A stretch of 64,000 nucleotides of DNA from Mycobacterium sp. URHD0025 (lineage in GTDB: Bacteria > Actinomycetota > Actinomycetes > Mycobacteriales > Mycobacteriaceae), in the NCBI RefSeq assembly GCF_000426065.1, contig NZ_AUEQ01000007.1:310001-374000 (forward strand), read 5' to 3'. Positions 11,552 through 22,790 of the stretch are shown one piece after another. The position numbers were made by a program, and so were the translations under genes. Position 1 is the stretch's first letter. Each line of letters opens with the position of its first letter. The notes under the pieces are model-generated. The model did not search any database and was not told the origin of the DNA. It saw only the letters and a program-made list of their open reading frames with translations.

Positions 11552-12079
11552 ATGCTGACAGTTCCGGCGTTCATCTGGCGGAGCGGCTTCGTGGGAAGGG
11601 CGCTGGTCGTCGGCGCAGCAATGGGTTTGGTGCTGGGTCTGCTTTCCTGGCTGGATTCCGGATTCTGGATTTCGGGCATGGTTGTGCTCGTCATCGTAGG
11701 AGCGTTCTCGGGCATATGGATGGCCCGCCGGATGGCGCGGTACTGGCCCATGGCTGCGCAATTGTCCGGCACCGACCGGGTGGCGGTGGTGCGCGCCGCT
11801 CGCGCCGGTGAACGGATCGACGACCCCCGCCTGGTCGAGGCCGCCCGCGATTACCGACGGGGCGTCCATGAGGCCGCAGAATCGGCCCGCCCCTTCCGGT
11901 GGCTGTTACCCGCGGTGCTCATCATTGCCGCGGCAAGCGCGTTGTGGGACGCCGTCTTCGGATCTGTCGGCAATGCTGTGGTCTCGGCTGTCTATTTGGC
12001 AGCACTGGTCATGGAGTTGGTTTGGTGGCCAAAGCGCCAGGCCCATTTACTGGCCCGCATCGACCAATCCGTCCCGTGA
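11552..12079 (+). CDS. Hypothetical membrane protein
   Basis: A 175-aa protein with four hydrophobic segments in two pairs: about residues 10-30 and 34-52, then 113-130 and 135-152 of the listed start. A charged cytoplasmic segment (AARAGERIDDPRLVEAARDYRRG) lies between. I do not recognise a named family. Coding is supported by GC-rich third positions and the typical membrane pattern. ATG 11552 is used; a GTG two codons upstream (11546) is possible and no clear ribosome site decides. It follows sufT by 65 bp on the same strand and ends just before a strong hairpin. Confidence 0.7.
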   Translation: MLTVPAFIWRSGFVGRALVVGAAMGLVLGLLSWLDSGFWISGMVVLVIVGAFSGIWMARRMARYWPMAAQLSGTDRVAVVRAARAGERIDDPRLVEAARDYRRGVHEAAESARPFRWLLPAVLIIAAASALWDAVFGSVGNAVVSAVYLAALVMELVWWPKRQAHLLARIDQSVP

Positions 12080-12082
12080 CGC

Positions 12083-12108
12083 GGGCCGCCGTCGGTAGAC
12101 GGCGGCCC
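12083..12108. terminator. 11-bp perfect hairpin between convergent genes
   Basis: GGGCCGCCGTC (12083-12093), loop GGTA, and GACGGCGGCCC (12098-12108) form a perfect GC-rich stem. It sits 3 bp past the stop of the membrane-protein gene and 10 bp before the convergent stop of the small secreted-protein gene, so it probably serves both as a bidirectional terminator. There is no U-run, as is usual in mycobacteria. Confidence 0.75.
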
Positions 12109-12118
12109 ACTTCCCGGT

Positions 12119-12373
12119 TTAGCCCACGGGCGGATTATCGCCTGACGGACCGTATGGCCCGTTCTGCGGAGTCTGGCCGTTGCCGCCGTGTGACTGCTCC
12201 GGCGGTGACACCACGACGCTGGCATTACCAGGGCTCTGGCACACCGTGGCGGTGGCGGTCCCGGTGCACGGCGGCGACGGCTCGGCGGCCGCCGCAGCGG
12301 GTCCGAGAGCGACGGCACCGGCGGCGCCGCCCGCGGCCAGGATCTGAGTGACGAACAACAGTGGTTTGGACAT
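12119..12373 (-). CDS. Small secreted Pro/Gly-rich protein
   Basis: An 84-aa protein with a Sec signal peptide: MSKPLLFVTQILAAGGAAGAVALG, then PAAAAAEP with likely cleavage after the alanine run near residue 31. The mature part is about 53 residues, rich in P, G, N and S, with two cysteines (PCTGTATATVCQ) that could form a disulfide. A strong Shine-Dalgarno GAGGAGG lies just upstream of the ATG at 12371-12373. The in-frame GTG two codons earlier overlaps it and is rejected. Function unknown; the pattern resembles many short mycobacterial exported proteins. Confidence 0.75.
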   Translation of the reverse strand: MSKPLLFVTQILAAGGAAGAVALGPAAAAAEPSPPCTGTATATVCQSPGNASVVVSPPEQSHGGNGQTPQNGPYGPSGDNPPVG

Positions 12374-12632
12374 CGGCACCTCCTCAGGCGCAGTGTGAAT
12401 GGTGACCGCCGGATCCGATCCGACCGGCGGTGTTGCACCGGACCGGCAGGCAAATGCCCACAGCCCTCATCGGCAACGTTCCTCGAGTACCCATGGGGAT
12501 GGACTCCGAACCCCCTTGAGCCTGTGGATAAACCCCGATTCGGGGGCGATCTCACGCCGATCCTGTCGGGCTCCGGCATTAGCTTCGCCGGCAGTGGGAC
12601 CACAGGGGTCTCACTGAAGGGAAGGCATCGCC

Positions 12633-13316
12633 ATGAACACCGAAATCGAGCAACTGCGCATGGCCTGCGAGCGTGACCTCGGCGATCCGACGGCCTGGCC
12701 AGAGCCGACGGCTTATCCGAACTCATTGGCGCTGTGCATCATTGACGCGATCTACGTCACCGGAGCACGTCACCTGACCGTCGAGAAAGTGGTGGAGCGT
12801 TACCGCGGCCATCGGGCAGGTCAAGGAGGCGACGCCGACACCGACGGTGCCACCGAACTTCTGGCAAGCGTCCACGAGTTCGGCGGCCCGGAACCCTGGG
12901 CATCGTCGATCGGCAATCGGCGTCCTACCTCTACCGCAAAGAATGCGCCGCTGCGGGCAGTCGCGCTGGCCCAAGCCGCCCAGGCACTCATCGACCTGGG
13001 TATCGAGACCACCTCGGACCTGCGCACCGTTGCCCGGGACGACGAGCGTTGCGGGCAGGCCAGAGCGGCGTGGTGCGGGGTGCCCGGGCAACGGTCGGGC
13101 TTCACCTGGACGTATCTGGTGCTTCTCGCGCAGTTACCCGAAGTCGGCATCGACGCTGCGGTGGCCGGTTATGTGGTCCGTGAGGTCGGCACGGATGACC
13201 CCGCCGCACTGCTGTGTGCTGTGTCGGACACCGCAGGCTGGGATCTGAGCGCCCTGCACACCGCCATCTGGCGATTCGAGTCGGGCCGGCGCCGTGATCT
13301 GCCGTCATCTGCCTGA
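12633..13316 (+). CDS. Conserved hypothetical protein, helical
   Basis: A 227-aa soluble protein with a GAAGGGAAGG ribosome site a few bases before the ATG. It opens MNTEIEQLRMACERDLGDPTAW and continues YPNSLALCIIDAIYVTGA, a pattern I recall from actinobacterial proteins loosely labelled 'heme peroxidase' without proof. The region FTWTYLVLLAQLPEVGIDAAVAGYV looks like a helix-hairpin-helix seen in base-excision glycosylase-type folds, but no catalytic residues can be assigned. No signal peptide or membrane segment. Transcribed alone toward trxA; 106 bp separate them. Confidence 0.65.
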   Translation: MNTEIEQLRMACERDLGDPTAWPEPTAYPNSLALCIIDAIYVTGARHLTVEKVVERYRGHRAGQGGDADTDGATELLASVHEFGGPEPWASSIGNRRPTSTAKNAPLRAVALAQAAQALIDLGIETTSDLRTVARDDERCGQARAAWCGVPGQRSGFTWTYLVLLAQLPEVGIDAAVAGYVVREVGTDDPAALLCAVSDTAGWDLSALHTAIWRFESGRRRDLPSSA

Positions 13317-13422
13317 TTCGGCACAAACTCGCGGTGAGTAAATCGGAGTCCGGGCTGCACGAGGGCCCCCGGCGCTGAAATATGGTGGGAACAGGCCGTC
13401 AAGCCCCGACGTTAGGAAGAGT

Positions 13423-13797
13423 GTGACTACGCAGGACATCACCGCAGACCAGTTCAACGACATCGTCAACGGCAATGACATCGTGCTGGTGGACTTCTGG
13501 GCGTCGTGGTGCGGACCGTGTCGTGCGTTCGCGCCGACGTTCAAGGCCGCTTCCGAGCAGCACCCCGACGTCATCTTCGCCAAGGTGGACACCGAGGCCG
13601 AGCAGGGCCTTGCCGCCGCGGCTGACATCCGGTCCATCCCGACCCTGATGGCGTTCAAGAAGGGCAAGCTGGTGTTCAACCAGGCCGGTGCTCTGCCGCC
13701 GGCGGCTCTGGAGGACCTGGTTCAGAAGATCAAGGACTTCGACATCGACGCGGCCATGAAAGAGCAGGCCTCCCAGGACGACGCCGAACAGGTCTGA
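13423..13797 (+). CDS. trxA: Thioredoxin (TrxB1/Rv1471 type)
   Basis: A 124-aa thioredoxin with the redox motif WCGPC at residues 29-33 (C30, C33) and the cis-proline segment IRSIPTLMAFKKG. It is a cytoplasmic disulfide reductase. A C-terminal extension of about 15 residues rich in A, D, E and Q follows the fold. GTG start at 13423 after an AGGAAGAG ribosome site. It precedes the echA12-like gene by 18 bp, the order I recall for Rv1471-Rv1472. Confidence 0.92.
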   Translation: MTTQDITADQFNDIVNGNDIVLVDFWASWCGPCRAFAPTFKAASEQHPDVIFAKVDTEAEQGLAAAADIRSIPTLMAFKKGKLVFNQAGALPPAALEDLVQKIKDFDIDAAMKEQASQDDAEQV

Positions 13798-13815
13798 CGC
13801 CCGGCACGCGATAGC

Positions 13816-14648
13816 GTGCTGTCCGTGACTGCGCAGAACGAATTCGTCCTGGTCGACCGTTCCCGCCCGGACGTGGCCCTGGTGACCCTCAACCGTCCCG
13901 AGCGGATGAACTCGATGGCGTTCGACGTCATGGTTCCGCTCAAGGGCGTCCTGGAAGAGTTGCGCTACGACAACAGCGTGCGGGTCGTGGTGCTGACCGG
14001 GGCCGGGCGAGGATTCTCGTCCGGCGCGGATCACAAGTCGGCCGGATCGGTGCCGCACGTGGCGGGCCTGACCAGGCCCATCTACGCGCTGCGGTCGATG
14101 GAGATCCTCGACGATGTGATTCTCGCCCTACGGCGGCTGCATCAACCGGTGATCGCCGCCGTGAACGGCGCGGCCATCGGCGGCGGCCTGTGCCTGGCGC
14201 TGGCCTGTGACGTGCGGGTGGCCGCAGAGGGCGCCTACTTCCGCGCGGCGGGGATCAACAACGGGCTTACCGCCAGTGAGCTGGGCTTGTCCTACCTGCT
14301 GCCGCGCGCCATCGGCTCGTCACGCGCGTTCGACATCATGTTGACCGGCCGCGACGTCGACGCTCAGGAGGCGGAGCGCATCGGTCTGGTGTCCCCAGCG
14401 TGGTGGCCCAGGAGGCGCTCCTGGACACCTGCTATTCGATGGCAGACCGCATGGCGGCGTTCTCGCGGCCGGGTATTGAGTTGACCAAGCGCACACTTTG
14501 GAGTGGACTGGACGCCGCTAGCCTGGAGGGGCACATGCAGGCCGAAGGCCTGGGGCAACTCTTTGTGCGCCTGCTCACCGCAAACTTTGAGGAAGCGGTT
14601 GCCGCGCGCGCGGAGAAGCGCCCCCCGGAATTTTCCGACGAGCGCTAG
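13816..14648 (+). pseudogene. echA12: echA12-like enoyl-CoA hydratase with frameshift
   Basis: A crotonase-fold protein read in two frames. Frame one carries the N-terminal two thirds: LNRPERMNSMAFDVM, oxyanion-hole segment GAGRGFSSGADHKSAG and second hole AAIGGGLCLALACDVR. It reaches GRDVDAQEAERIGLVS and then turns into arginine/tryptophan-rich nonsense. From about 14400 a second frame resumes the family sequence (VVAQEALLDTCYSMADRM and IELTKRTLWSGLDAASLEGH) to the stop at 14648. The break lies around the C-run at 14393-14396; one missing C would restore a full protein of about 275 residues. It is either a real lesion or a sequencing or assembly indel. GTG 13825 is an alternative start. Confidence 0.8.
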
Positions 14649-14733
14649 CGCGAGGAGCCGACCGGCACCGACGAGCGCTAGCGCGAGGAGCCGACCGGCA
14701 CCGACGAGCGCTAGCGCGAGGAGCCGACCTGCA
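14635..14733 (+). repeat. Three tandem 33-bp repeats
   Basis: Three head-to-tail copies of a 33-bp unit at 14635-14667, 14668-14700 and 14701-14733. The third differs by one base (CCTGCA for CCGGCA). Each contains the 10-bp palindrome GCGCTAGCGC and the phrase GAGGAGCCGACC. The first copy overlaps the last codons and the stop (TAG) of the echA12-like gene, and every copy repeats that stop. The array ends 40 bp before the ABC-F start, so it lies in the leader of that gene. Confidence 0.9.
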
Positions 14734-14772
14734 CCACGAGAAGTAATGACGACAACCTAGGAGGACCGCAGC

Positions 14773-16401
14773 GTGATCACCGCAACGGACCTGGAGGTCC
14801 GCGCCGGCGCGCGCACGCTGCTGTCCATCGAGGGCTCTGCGTTGCGGGTGCAGCCTGGCGATCGGATCGGTCTGGTCGGACGCAACGGCGCAGGCAAGAC
14901 CACCACCATGCGCATCCTGGCGGGAGAGGGCGAGCCGTACGCGGGCTCCATCTCGCGGACGGGTGAGGTCGGCTACCTGCCGCAGGATCCTCGTGAAGGC
15001 AACCTCGATGTGCTGGCTCGCGATCGCGTGCTGTCGGCGCGCGGCCTGGATGCGTTGCTGGCCGACTTGGAGAAGCAGCAGGCGTTGATGGCCGAAGTGG
15101 CCGACGATGCCGCCCGCGACAAGGCGGTACGCCGCTACGGCGTATTGGAGGAGAGGTTCTCGGCGCTCGGCGGGTATGCCGCCGAGAGCGAGGCCGGGCG
15201 GATCTGTGCGAGCCTCGGCCTACCCGACCGGGTGTTGACCCAGCCGCTGCGGACCCTGTCGGGTGGTCAGCGCCGCCGGGTGGAGTTGGCCCGCATCCTG
15301 TTCGCGGCGAGCGACACCGGTTCCGGGTCGGCCACCACGTTGCTGCTGGACGAGCCCACCAACCACCTCGATGCCGACTCGATCGGCTGGCTCCGCGACT
15401 TCCTGCACAACCACACCGGTGGCCTCGTCGTCATCAGTCACGATGTGGATCTGCTCGCCGAGGTCGTCAACCGGGTGTGGTTCCTGGACGCGGTACGCGG
15501 CGAGGCCGACGTATACAACATGGGCTGGCAGAAGTATCTGGATGCGCGCGCCACCGACGAACAGCGTCGTCGCCGCGAACGCGCCAATGCCGAGAAGAAG
15601 GCAGGGGCCTTGCGGGCCCAGGCCGCCAAGATGGGCGCCAAGGCCACCAAAGCTGTTGCGGCTCAGAACATGTTGCGCCGGGCCGAGCGGATGATCGCTG
15701 AACTCGATGCCGAGCGCGTGGCCGACAAGGTGGCCCGAATCAAGTTCCCCACACCGGCGCCCTGTGGGAAGACCCCACTGGTGGCCAAAGGGCTGACGAA
15801 GACCTACGGATCTCTGGAGATTTTCACCGGGGTCGATCTGGCCATCGATCGCGGTTCGCGGGTGGTGGTGCTCGGCCTCAACGGTGCGGGCAAGACGACC
15901 CTGTTGCGATTGCTCGCAGGCGCGGAGACGGCGGACGCCGGAGCGCTGGAACCTGGGCACGGCTGCAAGATCGGCTATTTCGCCCAGGAGCACGACACTC
16001 TCGACAACGACGCGACCGTGTGGGAGAACATCCGCCACGCCGCGCCGGATACCGGCGAGCAGGATCTTCGAGGTCTGTTGGGCGCGTTCATGTTCACCGG
16101 CCCGCAGCTGGAGCAGCCTGCCGGCACACTGTCCGGCGGTGAGAAGACGCGATTGGCGCTGGCCGGTCTCGTTGCGTCGACTGCCAATGTGTTGTTGCTG
16201 GACGAGCCGACCAACAACCTCGACCCGGCCTCACGCGAGCAGGTCCTCGATGCGCTGCGCAGCTATCAGGGTGCGGTGGTGCTCGTCACCCACGATCCGG
16301 GGGCGGCCGAAGCCCTCGATCCGCAGCGGGTCGTGCTGCTCCCTGATGGCACCGAGGACTTCTGGTCCACTGAATATCGGGATCTCATCGAGCTCGCCTG
16401 A
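14773..16401 (+). CDS. ABC-F family ATPase (Rv1473 type)
   Basis: A 542-aa protein with two ABC domains and no membrane segment. Domain one has Walker A GRNGAGKTT (36-44) and signature LSGGQRRR (162-169); domain two has GLNGAGKTT (368-376) and LSGGEKTR (453-460). A charged linker rich in K, R and A (RRRRERANAEKKAGALRAQ) lies between, as in ABC-F ribosome-associated factors that act in translation or in antibiotic protection. GTG start at 14773 with TAGGAGG 11 bp upstream. The 33-bp repeats precede it. Its cognate function in mycobacteria is not certain; the M. tuberculosis homologue is labelled a macrolide-type ATPase. Confidence 0.9.
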   Translation: MITATDLEVRAGARTLLSIEGSALRVQPGDRIGLVGRNGAGKTTTMRILAGEGEPYAGSISRTGEVGYLPQDPREGNLDVLARDRVLSARGLDALLADLEKQQALMAEVADDAARDKAVRRYGVLEERFSALGGYAAESEAGRICASLGLPDRVLTQPLRTLSGGQRRRVELARILFAASDTGSGSATTLLLDEPTNHLDADSIGWLRDFLHNHTGGLVVISHDVDLLAEVVNRVWFLDAVRGEADVYNMGWQKYLDARATDEQRRRRERANAEKKAGALRAQAAKMGAKATKAVAAQNMLRRAERMIAELDAERVADKVARIKFPTPAPCGKTPLVAKGLTKTYGSLEIFTGVDLAIDRGSRVVVLGLNGAGKTTLLRLLAGAETADAGALEPGHGCKIGYFAQEHDTLDNDATVWENIRHAAPDTGEQDLRGLLGAFMFTGPQLEQPAGTLSGGEKTRLALAGLVASTANVLLLDEPTNNLDPASREQVLDALRSYQGAVVLVTHDPGAAEALDPQRVVLLPDGTEDFWSTEYRDLIELA

Positions 16402-16530
16402 CCGCGAAATCCCAAGAACCACCGCATCTTCGAGAGCGTCAATATAAGACGTTGGACAAATCGGCCCATGGGCGTGTGTGTGGTTTCTACTGTGGGTACC
16501 CGTCGGGACATCACAAGCGGGGAGATGTTC

Positions 16531-16728
16531 ATGAGGGAAACGAACAACAAGGATCGCGGCCAACTGCTGGCTGAACTTCGCAAGGCATACGAGGGAGGTG
16601 CGAGCATCCGTTCGCTTGTGGCTGCGACCGGACGTTCCTATGGCTCGATCCACAGCTTGCTGCGTGAGTCGGGAACGACGATGCGCAGCCGCGGCGGCCC
16701 CAACCACCGCACGCGGGTCAGGGCGTGA
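16531..16728 (+). CDS. Small helix-turn-helix protein (Rv1473A type)
   Basis: A 65-aa basic protein. Residues about 15-50 form a HTH: LLAELRKAYEGGASIRSLVA then ATGRSYGSIHSLL; the tail TMRSRGGPNHRTRVRA is basic. From memory it matches Rv1473A, a possible transcriptional regulator found after the ABC-F gene. The ATG at 16531 is chosen because GCGGGGAG ends 6 bp upstream; the ATG at 16525 lies immediately against that site. An upstream in-frame extension to 16468 is unlikely. Its target is unknown. Confidence 0.8.
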   Translation: MRETNNKDRGQLLAELRKAYEGGASIRSLVAATGRSYGSIHSLLRESGTTMRSRGGPNHRTRVRA

Positions 16729-16755
16729 AGCGGAACCGCTGTGTGACAGCGGAAT

Positions 16756-17334
16756 TCAGCTGTCCGACGGCGTCTGCTGGCGCACACTGTCCTCGACGAG
16801 GTCCAGCACCGCGGTGAGGTTCTTCGGGTCCTCGCCGGAGGCGATCCGGGCTACCAGACCGTCGAGGACCAGATCCAGATAGATGTGCAGGACCGCGCTC
16901 GGCACGTCGTCGCGGAGCCGCCCGGCCTGCTTCTGGCGCCGTAGCCGTTCGGTGATGGCGGCGTCCAACTCGGCCGACCGTTCGGCCCAGCCTCGGTGAA
17001 AGGCTGGATCGTTGCGTAACTTTCGGGCGATCTCCAGCCGGGTGGCCAGCCAGTCGAACTGCTCGGGCGCGGCGAGCATGTTTCGCATCACCTGGATCAG
17101 TCCCTCGCGGGCGGCCACTTCCGCCATCCGCTCCGCATCCTCGCGGGCGAGTTCGAAGAACAAGGTGTCCTTGTCCTTGAAGTGGTGAAAGATTGCGCCG
17201 CGCGACAGCCCGATGGTTTCTTCGAGCCGCCGCACGGTCGCACTCTCATACCCGTACTGACCGAAGCAGCGCCTGGCGCCGTCGAGAATCTGACGGCGCC
17301 TGGCGGCGAGATGGTCGTCCGTTACCCGCGGCAC
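16756..17334 (-). CDS. acnR: TetR-family regulator AcnR
   Basis: A 192-aa TetR protein. The N-terminal HTH spans about residues 12-57 (RRRQILDGARRCFGQYGYES, then LSRGAIFHHFKDKDTLF). The ligand domain follows, with EQFDWLATRLEIARKLRNDP. It lies 68 bp downstream of acnA on the same strand, the acn-acnR order conserved in Corynebacteriales. In Corynebacterium glutamicum AcnR represses acn; the M. tuberculosis homologue is Rv1474c. A site matching the AcnR consensus occurs upstream of acnA in this window, supporting the assignment. Confidence 0.88.
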   Translation of the reverse strand: MPRVTDDHLAARRRQILDGARRCFGQYGYESATVRRLEETIGLSRGAIFHHFKDKDTLFFELAREDAERMAEVAAREGLIQVMRNMLAAPEQFDWLATRLEIARKLRNDPAFHRGWAERSAELDAAITERLRRQKQAGRLRDDVPSAVLHIYLDLVLDGLVARIASGEDPKNLTAVLDLVEDSVRQQTPSDS

Positions 17335-17402
17335 TTAACACACACTCCTTGCGCAAGCGCTCGTGGGCGGTACCTTCTCCGCTTCGATGTATCTGATCGG
17401 GA

Positions 17403-20285
<2,883 letters not shown>

Positions 20286-20289
20286 TTAA

Positions 20290-20305
20290 CAGTACGCTTG
20301 TCCTG
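20290..20305 (-). promoter_or_regulatory. AcnR operator upstream of acnA
   Basis: On the acnA strand the sequence is CAGGACAAGCGTACTG. This fits the AcnR operator I recall from C. glutamicum, CAGNACNNNCGTACTG, at every fixed position. The site is centred about 66 bp upstream of the acnA start, consistent with blocking RNA polymerase. The matching regulator gene lies immediately downstream of acnA. Confidence 0.75.
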
Positions 20306-20522
20306 CATAGCCTGGTGGGCCGGGGTCCAGTCTTCCCTTGTCGCGTTCTGGTTGCTACCCCGCCGGGCTGATCGGTGTGATCCGATGCCCTCAGTGCGGC
20401 TCGTCCCGCCGGCGCGGCACCTGGGCCCGATCGTCACCCCGGCATGACGATCGACGGTCGATGCGGTGACGATTTCCGTGTCGCCTCGCAGGCGGGGAGC
20501 GACGCGGCGTACCGTGCCTGGC

Positions 20523-21107
20523 GTGACCGGACCCCATGTCATTCCGTTCCTGCCGGCCTATATCCCGGTCGAGGTGTGCGACTCCGTCGGGATCGATCCG
20601 GGACAACCCGACGGAGTCGCCAAGTGCATGGCGGCCGTGCAGGCGGATGTTCGCGACGACGGGGTGAGCGCACCCGACACCGATGTCGAGGCTCTGCGAC
20701 AGGTTGTCAGCGATGCCCGCCAGGGCGGGGTCGACCTCAAGATCGTGGTGCTGCCGCATAACCCCGGTATCGATACGCCGCTGCGTGATATCGCCAGTGA
20801 GGTCGGTCAGGCCAACCCCGGTGCGACCGTGCTCGCGCTGAGCCCTTCGTTCGCCGGGACGTACAGTCCGACGATCGACCGGGTGACTTTGGAAGCCGGT
20901 CAGGACGTGGCCAAGACCGGTAATCCGGTGCTGTCGGCGAAGAATTTCGTCGGGGAGATTTCGACCCCCGACTTTCCCTGGACCGCACTCACGATTGTGC
21001 TCACGCTCGGTGTCGCCGCGGCGGCTGCGCTGACTCGTGTTCTGCAGGTGCGCAGCAAACGAATTGCCGGGTCAGAGGCCGTGAGCGCCTCCGCTGCTGA
21101 GGCCTGA
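20523..21107 (+). CDS. DUF6676 / Rv1476-family membrane protein
   Basis: A 194-aa protein from the GTG at 20523 (MTGPHVIPFLPAYIPVEVC). The first 150 residues form an alpha/beta domain (ALRQVVSDARQGGVDLKIVV, then ATVLALSPSFAGTYSP), resembling TPM-like extracytoplasmic folds. A single transmembrane helix lies near residues 153-173 (FPWTALTIVLTLGVAAAAAL), followed by a short basic tail. It sits between acnA (divergent) and ripA, as Rv1476 does in memory. Role unknown; proximity to the RipA-RipB hydrolases suggests a cell-wall function. An in-frame ATG at 20466 is possible but would add an arginine-rich N-terminus. Confidence 0.8.
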   Translation: MTGPHVIPFLPAYIPVEVCDSVGIDPGQPDGVAKCMAAVQADVRDDGVSAPDTDVEALRQVVSDARQGGVDLKIVVLPHNPGIDTPLRDIASEVGQANPGATVLALSPSFAGTYSPTIDRVTLEAGQDVAKTGNPVLSAKNFVGEISTPDFPWTALTIVLTLGVAAAAALTRVLQVRSKRIAGSEAVSASAAEA

Positions 21108-21331
21108 AAAACCCGTCGAACATTCGTTCGGAATTTCGTCCAATATCACTAATTGGTCACACTATTCGCAATTACATTCCTGTAATTCGTGACTAAAGTT
21201 TCTTTGGCTACAGATGTGACGTACGGTGCAATCGGTACCCATTGTTGCAGTTGTGCTTGATGTGACTTCTGTGCAAAGGCCCCGAGCAAACGCCGGTACG
21301 CCGGCGTTGAGCCATAGGAGACTTGAGTCGA

Positions 21332-22780
21332 ATGAGACGCACCGTTGGCGTCCCGCGCAGGCGAGGAGCAGAGCCCGGAGCGGCGTCGCCTCTGCGCGGC
21401 CGGTTCTGGGCGGTGCCGCTGACCGCGGCGATGCTGTTGGCCACGGCTTTGTCGGGCGGCGTCCCGGCCGCGGCGGATCCGGCGGCACCCGATCAGGTCG
21501 CAACGCTCGTCGCCGCGGTGGCCAACGCCGACCAGAAGCTGCAGGAGCTGGGCGCTGCCATCCAGACTCAACAGGAAGCCGTCAACAAGGCGATCGTCGA
21601 GGTGCAGGACGCCCGCGACGCGGCCGCCACCGCGCAACAGGAGGTCGAGGCCAGCCAACAGGGCATCGCCGACGCCAACAACGCCATCACCCAGGCGCAG
21701 AAGCGGTTCGATACGTTCGCCGCGGCCACGTATGTCAGCGGACCCTCCGGCTCGTATCTGACAGGGTCCGACCCGGGCGACATCGTCAAAACCGCCGCCA
21801 CCGGGCAGACGCTCGCGGCCAGCAGTGAGAAGGTGATCGCCGATCTGCAGCGCGCCCGTATCGAGCAGGTCAACCGCGAGTCGGCGGCGCGGCTGGCCAA
21901 GCAGAACGCCGACCAGGCCACCGTCAAAGCTCAGACAAGTCAGGACGGCGCCGTCGCAGCGCTGCAGCAGGCGCAGCAGACATTCGGTGCCCAGCAAGGT
22001 GAGCTGAACCGGCTGACCGCTGAGCGGGCGTCGGCCCAGGCTCAACTCGCCCAGGTGAACAAGGCCTCGGCGTCGATTACCCCACCCGCACCGCCCCAGG
22101 GGCAGCCGCCGCAGGCCGCGGCGGGGGACTGGGACCGGGCGCCGTCGGCGCCTGCCCAGGCGGGCCAGAAGTGGGACACCGCATGGGATCCCACGCTTCC
22201 GGCGATCCCGAGCGCATTCGTCAGCGGCGACCCGATCGCGATCATCAACACGGTCCTCGGGATCTCGTCGACCTCGGCGCAGGTGACCCAGAACATGGGA
22301 CGCCAGTTCCTCCAGAAGATGGGCATCCTGCCCACGCCGACGGGCTACACCAACGGGGCCATTCCCCGGGTGTACGGACGGCAGGCATCCGAATACGTCA
22401 TCCAGCGCGCCGGTTCCCAGATGGGCGTTCCGTATTCATGGGGCGGTGGCAACGCCGCCGGCCCGAGTCGTGGCATCGATTCCGGTGCCAACACGGTCGG
22501 TTTCGACTGCTCGGGCCTGATCCTCTACGCGTTCGCCGGCGTCGGCATCAAGTTGCCGCACTATTCGGGCTCGCAGTACAACGCAGGCCGCAAGATCCCG
22601 TCATCGCAGATGCGCCGCGGCGATGTGATCTTCTACGGCCCCGGGGGCAGCCAGCACGTGACGCTCTACCTCGGCAACGGCCAGATGCTCGAAGCGCCCT
22701 ACACGGGTTCACAGGTCAAGATCTCGCCGGTCCGCACCAGCGGTATGACCCCGTACGTCGTCCGCTACATCGAATACTGA
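21332..22780 (+). CDS. ripA: Peptidoglycan endopeptidase RipA
   Basis: A 482-aa secreted D,L-endopeptidase cutting the peptide stem during septum resolution. It has an N-terminal signal (RFWAVPLTAAMLLATALSGG, cleavage after AAA-D near 49), a coiled-coil inhibitory segment rich in Q, A and E (about 60-250), a proline linker (about 255-270), then an NlpC/P60 domain. The catalytic triad is C393 (GFDCSGL), H442 (GSQHVTLYL) and E454 (MLEAPY), each offset by 10 or 11 residues from my memory of M. tuberculosis RipA (C383, H432, E444). ATG 21332 is preceded by ATAGGAG. First of five consecutive genes. Confidence 0.94.
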   Translation: MRRTVGVPRRRGAEPGAASPLRGRFWAVPLTAAMLLATALSGGVPAAADPAAPDQVATLVAAVANADQKLQELGAAIQTQQEAVNKAIVEVQDARDAAATAQQEVEASQQGIADANNAITQAQKRFDTFAAATYVSGPSGSYLTGSDPGDIVKTAATGQTLAASSEKVIADLQRARIEQVNRESAARLAKQNADQATVKAQTSQDGAVAALQQAQQTFGAQQGELNRLTAERASAQAQLAQVNKASASITPPAPPQGQPPQAAAGDWDRAPSAPAQAGQKWDTAWDPTLPAIPSAFVSGDPIAIINTVLGISSTSAQVTQNMGRQFLQKMGILPTPTGYTNGAIPRVYGRQASEYVIQRAGSQMGVPYSWGGGNAAGPSRGIDSGANTVGFDCSGLILYAFAGVGIKLPHYSGSQYNAGRKIPSSQMRRGDVIFYGPGGSQHVTLYLGNGQMLEAPYTGSQVKISPVRTSGMTPYVVRYIEY

Positions 22781-22790
22781 TGGGAATACC

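Noticed and set aside
21108..21331. c-di-AMP (ydaO-type) riboswitch or CRP site before ripA
   Set aside because: The region has two ATGTGAC words (21214, 21260) and an ATTAC-N6-GTAAT dyad (21171-21186), but no riboswitch core and no TGTGA-N6-TCACA palindrome could be matched.
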